64,000 nt of DNA from the NCBI GenBank assembly GCA_028280415.1, contig JANQLV010000025.1, forward strand, positions 1 through 64,000, written 5' to 3'. The first letter of the stretch is position 1. Every line of letters begins with the position of its first letter. The notes beneath the pieces are model-generated. The model did no database searches, had not been told where the DNA came from, and saw only the letters and a list, made by a program, of their open reading frames with translations. Of the stretch, positions 26,531 to 35,258 are shown one piece after another. The translations under genes and the position numbers were made by a program. Origin of the DNA: Saprospiraceae bacterium. Lineage in GTDB: Bacteria > Bacteroidota > Bacteroidia > Chitinophagales > Saprospiraceae.

Positions 26531-28705
26531 TTATTCAATTCGAATGATTTTCCGGGCATAGATTTCTTTAGAAGATTTTATAATGCAATAATAAATACCT
26601 GGATCAAGATTTAAATTGTCCAATGAATAATCATGGCTACCTTCCTGGTGACGCTTATCCTTGAAAATTGATTTAATTAGTCTACCGTTTTGATCATAAA
26701 GAAGTAAGCTTAGACTTTTAGCTCGTTTAATGGTATAATGGATGGAAATTTGATTCTTGAAAGGATTTGGAAAAATATCAATAGTAATTTCTTCTGTTTT
26801 TTTAAAGGGGGATTCAACAGGTAAGATATTACCTTGCTCATTATAGACAGTTATACCAAATATAGGATGTGCTATCCAAAAATCTCCGTTAGCTGGGTTT
26901 TGACTGATATCAGATACAGTAATATCAGATAAAATATTTGAATTTTTTACATTTAGTGTATCCCATAAATCAGGGCCATTCCTTTTATAAATTTGTGGCA
27001 ATAAACCTCTATCCGCAATCCAAAGTAAATTGTTATTGTCGATCAGTGTAGAGGGAAGTGATTGATTTGGAGAATTAAATTCCAAAGTTCTATCTACAAT
27101 AAAAGATTCTCCATCGAAGAAGATTAATCTACGTTCAGATGTATTTACCAAAGTAAACCAAAGATTATTGTTTTGGTCAACAACCAATGAAGTAATGATT
27201 GCAGATGGCATATCAATAAGGGTATCGAATGACACCTGATTAATTCCAGAGTTATCTTTTTTATATAATCTAGATATGTTCGTAATCCATAAATCATTAT
27301 TTGAACCCAGAGCAAGAAACCCTAAATCGTCCCATTCAACTTCATCGTAGATTTGGGAGTTCACCCATTCCGTACCGGTAAATTCATAAACCCCCTCCCT
27401 CATAGCTAAAATTGGTGTTCCATCATATGATACAACAAAACTCCTGACCATTTCAGTTATATTAGGTAGTGCGGGAATGCTAAACACAGACCAATTAACA
27501 TCATCATAAAAAAGTGTAAAAAATTCATACGCTTCATTTCTAAAGACGATCCACTTATGGTCGTTTTGATCTACATGAAGATAGAGAATTGCCTCACTCT
27601 CCGGTATTAATGTTTCTGTATCAAATACTTCCCAATTATTATCCTTAAATTTTAGAATTTGCCCCCAACGATTTCTAATCCACGCTGTACCATTTGTTTC
27701 AAATTCGATTTGATCGGTTACATCATTTGCCAACGGACAGTTAGATATATCAATTTTACTCCAATCAAAATCAGAAAATTTACTTAATCCTTCATTATAT
27801 GAACAGGTGAGAATGTCATTATTATTATCTATAAAAATATTTCCAAGATAGGTTATTTCAGTTGTATTATCAGGACTGTAAAAATTCCATTGGTCATTAA
27901 TGTAATTTGCAATTCCATCACTATAAGTAGCAATCCATACGTTCCCAGCCTGATCCAAGTCCATTCCTCTAATATCATTAGCAGTAGTAATTTCTTCCAG
28001 CACGTTCCAATTGGTTTGATCGAATACAGCTACATATTTATCCATAGCAATCCATATTTTATCATCTTCATCAACTAAAACTCTTTCAACATCGTTTTCG
28101 GGAATATCAGAATTGTCGGTCGTATATTTGGTTAAAGTATTATTAGCAAACTTAATTAATCCAATATTACCTGGCGACCCACTTGCCATCCATGCAGTTC
28201 CCTCCGAATCAAATTCAATATTATTGATTCTAATAATATCATAATTAGTACTACTATTATAAACTTCAATAACACCATCGGATAGTATAAAAAATCCATC
28301 CCAATAAGTCCCCCCCCATATCCTTCCTTGCTGATCCACAGATACAGTAGTAATGATATCTGCTGGGATCGAAGAATTGGAAGTGTTGTAAACTAAAGAC
28401 AATGAATCGCTTATCATAGCCAGTCCTTCATGCGTTGCCAACCATAACCTGCCATCATTATCGAATGCCAAATCATAAATCTGATTACTGGGCATTTCTG
28501 TATTAAGTCTATTTAAATGAGTAATATTATTGTTATTACTATTGATTTTTCTTAAACCTGTGAACGTAGAAACCCAATAAATACTATCATTTTCTTGAAT
28601 TACATTGGTCACTCTACCACCTGCATAAAAATAGCCCATATCTTGACTATAGGCATACGTACATAAAAGTCCAAAAACAGCTAGAAAAATGTGCTTTAAC
28701 TTCAT
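26531..28705 (-). CDS. two-component-regulator-type propeller protein with T9SS tail
   Basis: 724 residues. Signal peptide (1-20). Then about 12-14 short propeller repeats with the hallmark D.(D/N)GxxWIAT: for example FDNDGRLWLATHEGLAMI, VDQQGRIWGGTYWDGFFIL and DQAGNVWIATYSDGIANY. In known regulators such propellers form the periplasmic sensor of hybrid kinases. Here no membrane segment or kinase follows; the protein ends in a T9SS sorting domain (IFPNPFKNQISIHYTI onward). A secreted or surface-bound propeller is therefore inferred. The codon use is AT-rich like the WG gene downstream. Confidence 0.85.
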   Translation of the reverse strand: MKLKHIFLAVFGLLCTYAYSQDMGYFYAGGRVTNVIQENDSIYWVSTFTGLRKINSNNNNITHLNRLNTEMPSNQIYDLAFDNDGRLWLATHEGLAMISDSLSLVYNTSNSSIPADIITTVSVDQQGRIWGGTYWDGFFILSDGVIEVYNSSTNYDIIRINNIEFDSEGTAWMASGSPGNIGLIKFANNTLTKYTTDNSDIPENDVERVLVDEDDKIWIAMDKYVAVFDQTNWNVLEEITTANDIRGMDLDQAGNVWIATYSDGIANYINDQWNFYSPDNTTEITYLGNIFIDNNNDILTCSYNEGLSKFSDFDWSKIDISNCPLANDVTDQIEFETNGTAWIRNRWGQILKFKDNNWEVFDTETLIPESEAILYLHVDQNDHKWIVFRNEAYEFFTLFYDDVNWSVFSIPALPNITEMVRSFVVSYDGTPILAMREGVYEFTGTEWVNSQIYDEVEWDDLGFLALGSNNDLWITNISRLYKKDNSGINQVSFDTLIDMPSAIITSLVVDQNNNLWFTLVNTSERRLIFFDGESFIVDRTLEFNSPNQSLPSTLIDNNNLLWIADRGLLPQIYKRNGPDLWDTLNVKNSNILSDITVSDISQNPANGDFWIAHPIFGITVYNEQGNILPVESPFKKTEEITIDIFPNPFKNQISIHYTIKRAKSLSLLLYDQNGRLIKSIFKDKRHQEGSHDYSLDNLNLDPGIYYCIIKSSKEIYARKIIRIE

Positions 28706-29245
28706 AATAAATGCTTTATATTAATTTGTTTAAAAAATATATTAAATCATAAATATAGGCAATATTGTTCTAATAAAAGGTAGATTTTTTTCCCTTGAGA
28801 CAAAAGAATGGAAAAAGTTTTAAAATTGTGCTTATCTAAGCAAATTATTAAACCCGAAGAAAGATTCTATCGTTTTGGCGGCTACTGTTTCTACGTGGAA
28901 TAATAAATGTGGGAGTGGTTTGATCCCCTGCCTGTCAGCGGGTCGCCACAAAGAAGAGAGACCACCTTGCTGGTTAAAAGAAAAGGAAGAAGCATTACCT
29001 TCATTCTAATAGTTTATAATATTTTAATGATAACAATAAGCTGTCTCTCAAGATGTTCCAGACCATTACAATCATACTAGTTGATCATTCTCAACTCTTA
29101 CCGGGTCTTCTTTGGAGTCGATTAATTTTTCTAACGAGCAATAAGTTTAACAGAGTATATTTTTGAATCTATATTTTTAATATCATCATTATTGCCCGGT
29201 AACATTGCAAACTAATTGTAGCAAATGAAACATAGAACTACAATT
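28706..29245. other. 540-bp region without a recognised gene
   Basis: No ORF of note. The stretch 28905-28975 is distinctly more GC-rich than its surroundings and may be a remnant of something imported; I could not identify it in any frame. An 8-bp stem (AATTGTAG / CTACAATT, 29214-29245) overlaps the end of the TetR gene and could be its terminator. Confidence 0.4.
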
Positions 29246-29827
29246 CTATTTCAACACCGACATACACACTTTAATAACATCATTCATGGTAGCTTTACCT
29301 ACTTTTGATTTTACAGCAACCCTCAATCCAGAAATGTTATTATACAAAAATCTGGCAAGTGCTTTAGCAGAATGAGCTTTAGAGATTTGCCCTTTTTCCT
29401 GCCCTTTTAAAATAGCTGCCTCAAAAGCAGTTTCAACGTTTCTTTCATGATCACTTACAATTTTTGCAATTTGTTGATCATGTGGACCTAGTTCCACAGA
29501 AGAGTTTACCATAAGGCATCCTTTGGGGACCTTAGCTCTAAGGTCCTGATCTACAACCATCTTGAAGATTTGTTCAATCGTTTCCGGTAGATTATCCGAT
29601 TGCTTTACCATCTTGATCATTGCATTTACATTGCGTTTTTTATACCGGTCCAGCGCACGTAGATAAAGCGTTCTTTTGTCTCCATATGTTGAGTAGAGGC
29701 TGGAACGGCTCAAACCTAATCTGTTAACCAGGTCATTTGCAGAAGTTGCAGTATAGCCTTTTTCCCAGAATAATTCTACTGCTTTATCTAATACTTCTAT
29801 CTCATCGAATTCTCTTGTTCTTGCCAT
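29246..29827 (-). CDS. TetR/AcrR family transcriptional regulator
   Basis: 193 residues. The N-terminal helix-turn-helix (about 8-55) reads VLDKAVELFWEKGYTATSAN, DLVNRLGLSRSSLYSTYGDK. The C-terminal half (FKMVVDQDLRAKVPKGCLMVNSSVEL) is a ligand-binding TetR_C domain of the kind seen in YcdC/ComR-like repressors. An operator-like palindrome lies 7 bases upstream of its own -7 box, and the same motif lies in front of the redoxin gene 2 kb away, so autorepression and repression of that unit are inferred. The ligand is unknown. Confidence 0.9.
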   Translation of the reverse strand: MARTREFDEIEVLDKAVELFWEKGYTATSANDLVNRLGLSRSSLYSTYGDKRTLYLRALDRYKKRNVNAMIKMVKQSDNLPETIEQIFKMVVDQDLRAKVPKGCLMVNSSVELGPHDQQIAKIVSDHERNVETAFEAAILKGQEKGQISKAHSAKALARFLYNNISGLRVAVKSKVGKATMNDVIKVCMSVLK

Positions 29828-29847
29828 TTTACTTTAATTTTATTTTA

Positions 29848-29876
29848 CAAATATACATAAAAAGAATGATTGTTCC
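29848..29876 (-). promoter_or_regulatory. TetR promoter with overlapping operator
   Basis: On the minus strand TATATTTG (29848-29855) is a -7 box. Seven bases upstream lies GGAACAATCATTCT (29863-29876), a near match to the GGAACAATCGTTCC-type palindrome found at 31777-31790. The operator sits in the spacer between -33 and -7, where a repressor would block polymerase. Confidence 0.65.
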
Positions 29877-29880
29877 AATA

Positions 29881-30714
29881 TTATTTTCGCACTAGTTCTT
29901 TTGCTTTTACCCAACTTTTTGCCCAGGAATAAGCTTCTTTTGAGCTTGCCCATTTAATAGCATTTACGATCAATGTTCTGTAATTTTTATCTTCGTAAAC
30001 CTGGGGACCATGACCAGGTTGTAAATAAGCAATGGGAGATTTTCCTGAAGCTCTTACCCATACAATCAAATTACTTCCTTCAGGATGCTCTTTAAAACCA
30101 ACACCACCATTTGCAAAGTTCTTACTTACAAAATTGAAATCACTTTTTAATAAAGGAACAACTTCATCTTCTAAAACAGGATATAGATATACTTCATCTC
30201 GTAATTTAAACTCCGTACCAAAACCTTCAACAATTGGATGACTGGTATCTAAAACTGAGATGGTTTGAGGTACATAAAAGCGATAACCTGAACCTGGATA
30301 GTTCCTCCCACCTACTTCACCCGGTGTAAATTGGAATTTTCCCCCAATTAGTTCAGCGTATTCTTTCCAGGTGGGCCAGCTTCCAATGGCATGGTGTATA
30401 AATACCATTCCTTTTCCTCTTTCTACTAAATCCATAAAATTCTTTTTAAATTCAGCTGGTGGTTCAGTATACTTGAAAGGTTGTTCTGCCTGGCCCGTAA
30501 AAACAACACCAGGCATATCGTAAAACACAATGACATCATATTGATCCGCTTGTTCTGGCTCAAAGGCAGCCAAAGCCTTAGGGTGTTTTACATGTTTCCA
30601 ATTGATCGTAATTTCTTTGTCCCATGTCTTTAAGCCATCAATCATACTAAAGAAAGGGATCTCTTGAAAGGCATGACCTTTTGTAACTAATAAAGCATTT
30701 ATTGTATTTTCCAT
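29881..30714 (-). CDS. ThuA-domain protein
   Basis: 277 residues from the ATG at 30714; the frame is open to 30801 but the added residues are low-complexity and poorly placed. It starts directly with INALLVTKGHAFQEIPFFSM, then ADQYDVIVFYDMPG, GMVFIHHAIGSWPTW and GGRNYPGSGYRF, all typical of the ThuA (trehalose utilisation) family with its class I glutamine-amidotransferase-like fold. The His of FIHHAIGSW is the usual conserved residue. The biochemical role is unknown; many family members act around sugar metabolism. It lies between the TetR gene and the redoxin remnant on the same strand. Confidence 0.88.
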   Translation of the reverse strand: MENTINALLVTKGHAFQEIPFFSMIDGLKTWDKEITINWKHVKHPKALAAFEPEQADQYDVIVFYDMPGVVFTGQAEQPFKYTEPPAEFKKNFMDLVERGKGMVFIHHAIGSWPTWKEYAELIGGKFQFTPGEVGGRNYPGSGYRFYVPQTISVLDTSHPIVEGFGTEFKLRDEVYLYPVLEDEVVPLLKSDFNFVSKNFANGGVGFKEHPEGSNLIVWVRASGKSPIAYLQPGHGPQVYEDKNYRTLIVNAIKWASSKEAYSWAKSWVKAKELVRK

Positions 30715-30827
30715 TTTATGATTATTCAAATTGATTTTAATAATGACTATTGGCTTGAGGAGAATGGCCTTTATAATAATGACCATTCCCCAATCACCCA
30801 TTTTAATAAATTAGCGATAAGTATTTA

Positions 30828-31732
30828 TTAGATCTTTATGGAACAACCAATAGCTTTTGTCTTTCTTACCGGAGGTTCTTTTCCATTCAATAAAGCATCA
30901 ACAACCAATTCTACAAACTTCTTACTTGCAGTAGCAGCATCACGAATATTATTGTCGATAGCTCCAATGTATTCGACTCGATTACCCCTTTCTGTTTTTT
31001 GTAAAACAAACACATGAGGGGTCTTTGTCGCTCCATACTGAGGATAGATTTTTTGTCCATCATCAAGTAGATAAGGAAAAGTAAAACCTTTGCTTTTTGC
31101 TCTTATCTTCATATTGGCATAACTATCATCCGGATAGTGCGTCGGATTATTCGGATTAATGGCAATCACCGGATAACCTTTGCTTTTATACTTTTTATCT
31201 AAAGCGATCAGGCGATCTTCATAAGCAACCGAATATGGGCAATGATTACATGTAAAAGTGATGATGAAACCTTTAGCATCCGAAAAATCACTCAGGGAGA
31301 CCATCTTTCCATCGACATTCAGTAAAGAAAAATCAGTTGCTAAATCTCCAATAACATACCCCGAATCAATATATCCTATTGGTATATTGTTTGATGCTTT
31401 GACTACATTTTGGCTACTTGCAATTCTTACTTTTGGGCTATCCTTGATATCATAGCCTTCCAGTACTTTACCATTTGCTCCCAAAAACCATGTTCCGAAA
31501 AATCACCGAGGGATAACTCTCCATCAAAAACATAAGTTTCTTTGCTCGTTAAAATAAGTGAAGTATTGGGATCATGGTATGAAAAGTCATACGTAACATT
31601 TCCAAGGCTGTAGAAGGCTTGTTTACCTCCCAAAGTTTCAATCATATCTGCTACTAATTGATTAGCATTTTGTGCAGAAGAAAAAGTCATCGCAAAAAGC
31701 ACGACTGCAAAAATTGACAATAAATTTTTCAT
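30828..31732 (-). pseudogene. redoxin-domain protein interrupted by a frameshift
   Basis: Two overlapping frames belong together. The first (31732-31427) has a signal peptide (1-20) and a small N-terminal domain (VADMIETLGGKQAFYSLGNV, ETYVFDGELSLGDFSEHG). The second (in frame upstream to the same site, ending at 30828) continues with LGANGKVLEGYDIKDSPKVR and a thioredoxin-fold redoxin: DLATDFSLLNVDGKMVSLSD, FTCNHCPYSVAYEDR, YGATKTPHVFVLQK. The single CxxC-like motif is NHCPYS with one Cys. Joining needs a one-base change in the A5 run at 31483-31487. If not a sequencing error, the gene is broken, or expressed by slippage. It carries an upstream TetR-type operator. Confidence 0.72.
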
Positions 31733-31776
31733 TTTTTGATTTTTTTATAGTTTAAAAATTATTACTTGTAAATAAC

Positions 31777-31790
31777 GGAACAATCGTTCC
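31777..31790. promoter_or_regulatory. perfect TetR-type operator palindrome
   Basis: GGAAC-AATC-GTTCC is a perfect inverted repeat, 45 bases upstream of the redoxin gene start. It matches the operator in front of the TetR gene. Confidence 0.6.
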
Positions 31791-31876
31791 AATACTAATG
31801 AAAAAATATGCCCTATTCAGGCTAAATAAGATTTTAAAAAGAAAGACTCTCTTTTGAGCTTCTGTTAATTATAGAA

Positions 31877-31908
31877 CAAAGATATAACAAAGGAACGAAC
31901 ATTCCAAA
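31877..31908 (-). promoter_or_regulatory. redoxin-unit promoter with TetR-type operator in the spacer
   Basis: On the minus strand TTTG (31908-31905), 20 bases, then TATCTTTG (31884-31877). The operator GGAACGAACATTCC (31892-31905) fills the spacer, 7 bases from the -7 box, the same offset as at the TetR promoter. Transcription would run towards the redoxin and ThuA genes. Confidence 0.65.
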
Positions 31909-32005
31909 ATAATTTCACTTTTTTATAATAAATATTTTATAAGCACCTCTAGCTGCGCTTTTGCATTAATTGGTCAAGCCAGATATATGGAAATACAAAA
32001 CTGGA

Positions 32006-32065
32006 AAATATATACAAGCTTCAGAGAAATATATACATCAGTCGAGTAGATGTGCTCTAATTTTG
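32006..32065 (+). promoter_or_regulatory. AraC-type activator promoter of the SDR-bestrophin unit
   Basis: Two AAATATATACA boxes (32006-32016 and 32027-32037) lie in direct repeat with a 21-bp period, followed by exactly 20 bases and the -7 box TAATTTTG (32058-32065). The same arrangement, base for base in spacing, recurs at 35170-35229. Direct repeats two helix turns apart are typical of AraC-family activators. No TTTG -33 box is present, fitting activator dependence. Leader about 125 bases. Confidence 0.75.
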
Positions 32066-32196
32066 TCCTATCATTCTTTCTTTAAGCAAATTTCTGAACA
32101 AGATAATGGCAAGTCCAATCGCTTGTCAAATTCGGAGATGGAACAAAAACTTCAATAACTGCTTCCAAAAAAATAGAACGATTAAAAATACAAATC

Positions 32197-32949
32197 ATGA
32201 AAAAATTAGAAAATAAGGTCGCTATCATTACCGGCGCAAGCGGGGGCTTAGGAAAAGCAACAGCTATTGCATATGCCAAAGCAGGAGCTCATGTAGTCAT
32301 CTGTGCCAGAAGATTGGAAAAACTCGAAGAAGTGGCAAAAGTATGTGAAGAATATGGTGTCAGGGCATTGCCGGTAAAGTGTGATGTGATGATACGCAAA
32401 GATTTAGAAAACCTGATTGCCCAAGCCATTGAAGGATTTGGCAAGGTGGATATTTTGGTTAATAATGCCATTTCAACTACTCAGGGCGTTTCCATTATGG
32501 ATCATACCGAAGAAATTTGGAACAATACCGTAACCAGTGGATTCGAAGCGGTATGGCATCTCATGCGCCTTTGTTATCCACACATGAAAGAAAATGGTGG
32601 AAGAATCATCAACATATCCTCAGGCGCTGCACTTATCGGTGCACCTAACTTTGGGGTATATGCAGGGGTAAAAGCAGGTGTACATGCCATAACGATGGTA
32701 GCGGCAAGAGAATGGGGAGCCCATCAGATCACCTGTAATAGTATCGTACCTATTTTTTACAGCGACTTGTCCAATAAGCTATTTGATAAATTCGGAGAGC
32801 ATGTGGTAAAAGACATTGTTCCATTGGGATATATCGGAGATGTTGACAAAGACATCGCTCCTGTGATGGTATTCATGGCTTCCGATGATTCGAGATACAT
32901 CACAGGTCAGTTGATTAAAGTAGATGGTGGAGGGGATATTCATTTTTAA
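32197..32949 (+). CDS. short-chain dehydrogenase/reductase (classical SDR)
   Basis: 250 residues. Rossmann motif TGASGGLG at 12-19, NNA at 89-91, Ser near 142 and catalytic Y155-x3-K159 (VYAGVKAG). RR at 38-39 after the second strand suggests NADP(H) preference. FabG-like length and layout; the substrate is not evident. It is the first gene of a four-gene unit (SDR, four-helix membrane protein, NAD(P)-binding protein, bestrophin) with gaps of 29, 3 and 45 bases, behind the AraC-type promoter at 32006-32065. Confidence 0.9.
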   Translation: MKKLENKVAIITGASGGLGKATAIAYAKAGAHVVICARRLEKLEEVAKVCEEYGVRALPVKCDVMIRKDLENLIAQAIEGFGKVDILVNNAISTTQGVSIMDHTEEIWNNTVTSGFEAVWHLMRLCYPHMKENGGRIINISSGAALIGAPNFGVYAGVKAGVHAITMVAAREWGAHQITCNSIVPIFYSDLSNKLFDKFGEHVVKDIVPLGYIGDVDKDIAPVMVFMASDDSRYITGQLIKVDGGGDIHF

Positions 32950-32978
32950 CAAAAAATCAAAATACACAATTTATCCAA

Positions 32979-33386
32979 ATGCAGTTTTTATCAAAAATAT
33001 ACCTGACTATATTGCTCCTTTGGGCAATCGGAATGCTGATTTGGGGGCTAGCCGGCTTCTTTGAATATTTTACTGGAATCGTTCCTTTCATAGGTTTGCA
33101 AAACGCAGCTTATCCAAGTGGTGTACAGTTTGTTCACTGGTTGCTAATTAGCTTATCAGGAGGTGTATTTTTGTTTGGATACCTTTCAAAATGGAAATGG
33201 ACACCTTTGGCAATGATACTCCTGTTCTCCAATTTGGCAGTATTGTGTACGATTCAAACATTCGATTTTATGTCAGAGCAATGGGGATATTCACAATATT
33301 TCACAGAAGTAGTAATGTATATTGTTAATTCTTTGTTTTTATTGTTCTCCCCTGTCTCTAAATCTCATTTTGGCTTTAATCAATAA
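32979..33386 (+). CDS. four-helix membrane protein of unknown function
   Basis: 135 residues with four predicted membrane helices (about 6-28, 48-68, 74-95, 103-125). It has no recognised motif; the first loop contains FFEYFTGIVPFIGLQN. DoxX-like or DUF4345-like quinone/redox membrane proteins have this size, but the match is not secure. It lies 29 bases after the SDR and 3 bases before the NAD(P)-binding gene, so it belongs to the same operon. Confidence 0.65.
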   Translation: MQFLSKIYLTILLLWAIGMLIWGLAGFFEYFTGIVPFIGLQNAAYPSGVQFVHWLLISLSGGVFLFGYLSKWKWTPLAMILLFSNLAVLCTIQTFDFMSEQWGYSQYFTEVVMYIVNSLFLLFSPVSKSHFGFNQ

Positions 33387-33389
33387 AAA

Positions 33390-34040
33390 ATGAAAAACGT
33401 AATTATCGCTGGTGCATCAGGTATGATTGGTAGTTTGGTTTTAGAGCACTGTCTGTCCTCCTCAGAAATTGTACAAGTAACCTCATTAGTTCGTAGAAAA
33501 ACGAAAAACAAACATTCTAAATTAAAGGAAGTTCTTATCAACAATTTTACGGACTACTCGGAACAAACTGATTTATTTAAAAATATTGATGCCGCTTTCT
33601 TTTGTATCGGAGTTTATACAGGACAGGTATCCGATGACCAATTCAAAGAAATCACCGTCGACTATGCCATTGCATTTGCGGAAGTATTAAAAGCCAATAG
33701 TCCAAAAGCCAGGCTGTGTTTTTTAAGTGGTGCAGGTGCTGATCGTAGTGAGAAAAGCAGAGCGTCTTTTGCCCGGTATAAAGGCATGGCTGAAAATCAA
33801 ATTGCTGAATTAGGTTTAAGCTTTCACACATTCAGACCCGGATACATCTATCCGGTAACACCTCGAAAAGAACCTAATATAATGTATAGAATTATGCGTT
33901 TACTTTATCCCTTAATCCGGTTAGGGGGAAGTAATAGCAGCATAAAATCGACTGAATTGGCAATAGCTATGTTTAATGTCGGGCTCCACGGTGCAAAAAG
34001 CGAAATACTGGAAAACAAAGCCATTCTGGAATATGTATAG
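33390..34040 (+). CDS. NAD(P)-binding atypical SDR protein
   Basis: 216 residues. The N-terminal NVIIAGASGMIGSLVLEHCL is the Rossmann glycine motif of atypical SDRs (GxxGxxG). CFLSGAGADRSEKSRASFAR and YKGMAENQIAELGLSFHTFRP (in pieces) resemble the NmrA/TIP30-like group, with Tyr and Lys in YKGMAE-type position. Activity is unclear, as this group includes redox sensors as well as enzymes. It is three bases downstream of the membrane protein gene. Confidence 0.82.
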   Translation: MKNVIIAGASGMIGSLVLEHCLSSSEIVQVTSLVRRKTKNKHSKLKEVLINNFTDYSEQTDLFKNIDAAFFCIGVYTGQVSDDQFKEITVDYAIAFAEVLKANSPKARLCFLSGAGADRSEKSRASFARYKGMAENQIAELGLSFHTFRPGYIYPVTPRKEPNIMYRIMRLLYPLIRLGGSNSSIKSTELAIAMFNVGLHGAKSEILENKAILEYV

Positions 34041-34085
34041 ATTGCTTTAGTTAGCCCTTCCTTAATCAAAACAAATAAAAAAGGA

Positions 34086-35120
34086 ATGTTAGTTACTAAG
34101 AATATTTCACCATTAAAAATCATATTGTGGACCTGGCAACATATGCTTAGGTTGCTGATTTTGGTAAGCATCTTTGCCTTTTTGTATGCCAAAAATTATA
34201 TGCCCATTTCCCTTCCCTGGTTGCCCGTTTCTGTCATTGGTACTGCGGTTGCATTCTATGTCGGGTTTAAAAATAATAGTGCCTATGACCGCATGTGGGA
34301 AGCCCGAAAAATCTGGGGCGGAATTGTTAACGATAGCCGTACCTGGGGCATGATGGTGGATGGGTATGTTTCTGACCTTTTTAAAAAATCTAAAGCAAGC
34401 GAGAAAGAAATTCATCAAATAAAAGAACGCTTAATATACCGCCACATAGCATGGTTATATGCACATCGGAGTCAACTGTTGGCAGCTACGCCCTGGGAAC
34501 ATATCAGCCAGGGAGGGCATGTTGCCAGGACGACCAAATACTATCAGAAAAAATTTGGAGTAGGTCTGGTAGATGATGAAGTCACCAGAACGGAACTAAA
34601 GTTGTTTTTACCCGAATCTGAACATGACCGGCTGATAGATCATGCCAATACTGCCACGCAAATCATAAACGAGCAATCCAGAGATTTAAGAGCACTCCGG
34701 AAAGCAGATTTTATTGATGATTTCCGGCATATGGAAATGGGGAATGTGTTAAAAAGTTTTTATACCCTCCAGGGGAAAAATGAACGCATCAAGAAATTTC
34801 CTCTCCCCCGCCAGTACGCCAATATGAGTCGGATTTTCGTTGGGGTTTTCGTTTTTCTATTGCCATTTACCATGATTCCGGAGTTGATGAAATTAGGAGA
34901 TTGGGGCTTTTGGTTGTCCATTCCCATTACCGCCTTAATCGGTTGGGTTTACGTAATGATGGAAGTGATCGGTGACTATTCCGAAAACCCTTTTCAGGGA
35001 ATGCCCAATGATATTCCGATGCTTTCATTATGTAGAGTTATTGAAATCGATTTAAGAGAGATGCTTGGTGAAAAAGAATTACCTTCTTCAATAGCAGCCA
35101 AAAACGGAGTTTTGATGTGA
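34086..35120 (+). CDS. bestrophin-family ion channel protein
   Basis: 344 residues. The start (NISPLKIILWTWQHMLRLLI), the FYVGFKNNSAYDRMWEARKIWGGIVNDSR block (in pieces) and the late helix region PFTMIPELMKLGDWGFWLSIP are bestrophin hallmarks. About four membrane helices. Bacterial bestrophins form pentameric channels, reported to pass cations in Klebsiella. A role in membrane potential or pH is possible. It is the last gene of the SDR unit. Confidence 0.9.
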   Translation: MLVTKNISPLKIILWTWQHMLRLLILVSIFAFLYAKNYMPISLPWLPVSVIGTAVAFYVGFKNNSAYDRMWEARKIWGGIVNDSRTWGMMVDGYVSDLFKKSKASEKEIHQIKERLIYRHIAWLYAHRSQLLAATPWEHISQGGHVARTTKYYQKKFGVGLVDDEVTRTELKLFLPESEHDRLIDHANTATQIINEQSRDLRALRKADFIDDFRHMEMGNVLKSFYTLQGKNERIKKFPLPRQYANMSRIFVGVFVFLLPFTMIPELMKLGDWGFWLSIPITALIGWVYVMMEVIGDYSENPFQGMPNDIPMLSLCRVIEIDLREMLGEKELPSSIAAKNGVLM

Positions 35121-35169
35121 TAATAAAAATAATCGGCCTCCGTTTGACTGATTCTTTTTTAAATCTGGA

Positions 35170-35229
35170 AAATATATACAAGGTTCAGAAAAATATATAC
35201 AGCCTTGTTTTTGATACGATTTATTTTTG
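35170..35229 (+). promoter_or_regulatory. AraC-type activator promoter of the SRPBCC unit
   Basis: AAATATATACA at 35170-35180 and 35191-35201 (period 21), then 20 bases and TATTTTTG (35222-35229). Period, spacing and box sequence equal those at 32006-32065, and the flanks GGA...TTCAGA are also shared. The start codon follows 29 bases later. Confidence 0.78.
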
Positions 35230-35258
35230 CAACATAACTACTTAAATAAATAAATATC

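Noticed and set aside
28905-28940. Stretch resembling the T-arm of tRNA-Leu, as a possible second attachment site for the region after 24322
   Set aside because: The similarity (GGGAGTGG, TTTGATCCCC) is broken by a three-base gap and several mismatches; too weak without a search.
31970-32158. Plus-strand ORF of 62 codons upstream of the SDR
   Set aside because: It contains the AraC-type boxes and the -7 box, and the predicted transcript starts inside it.
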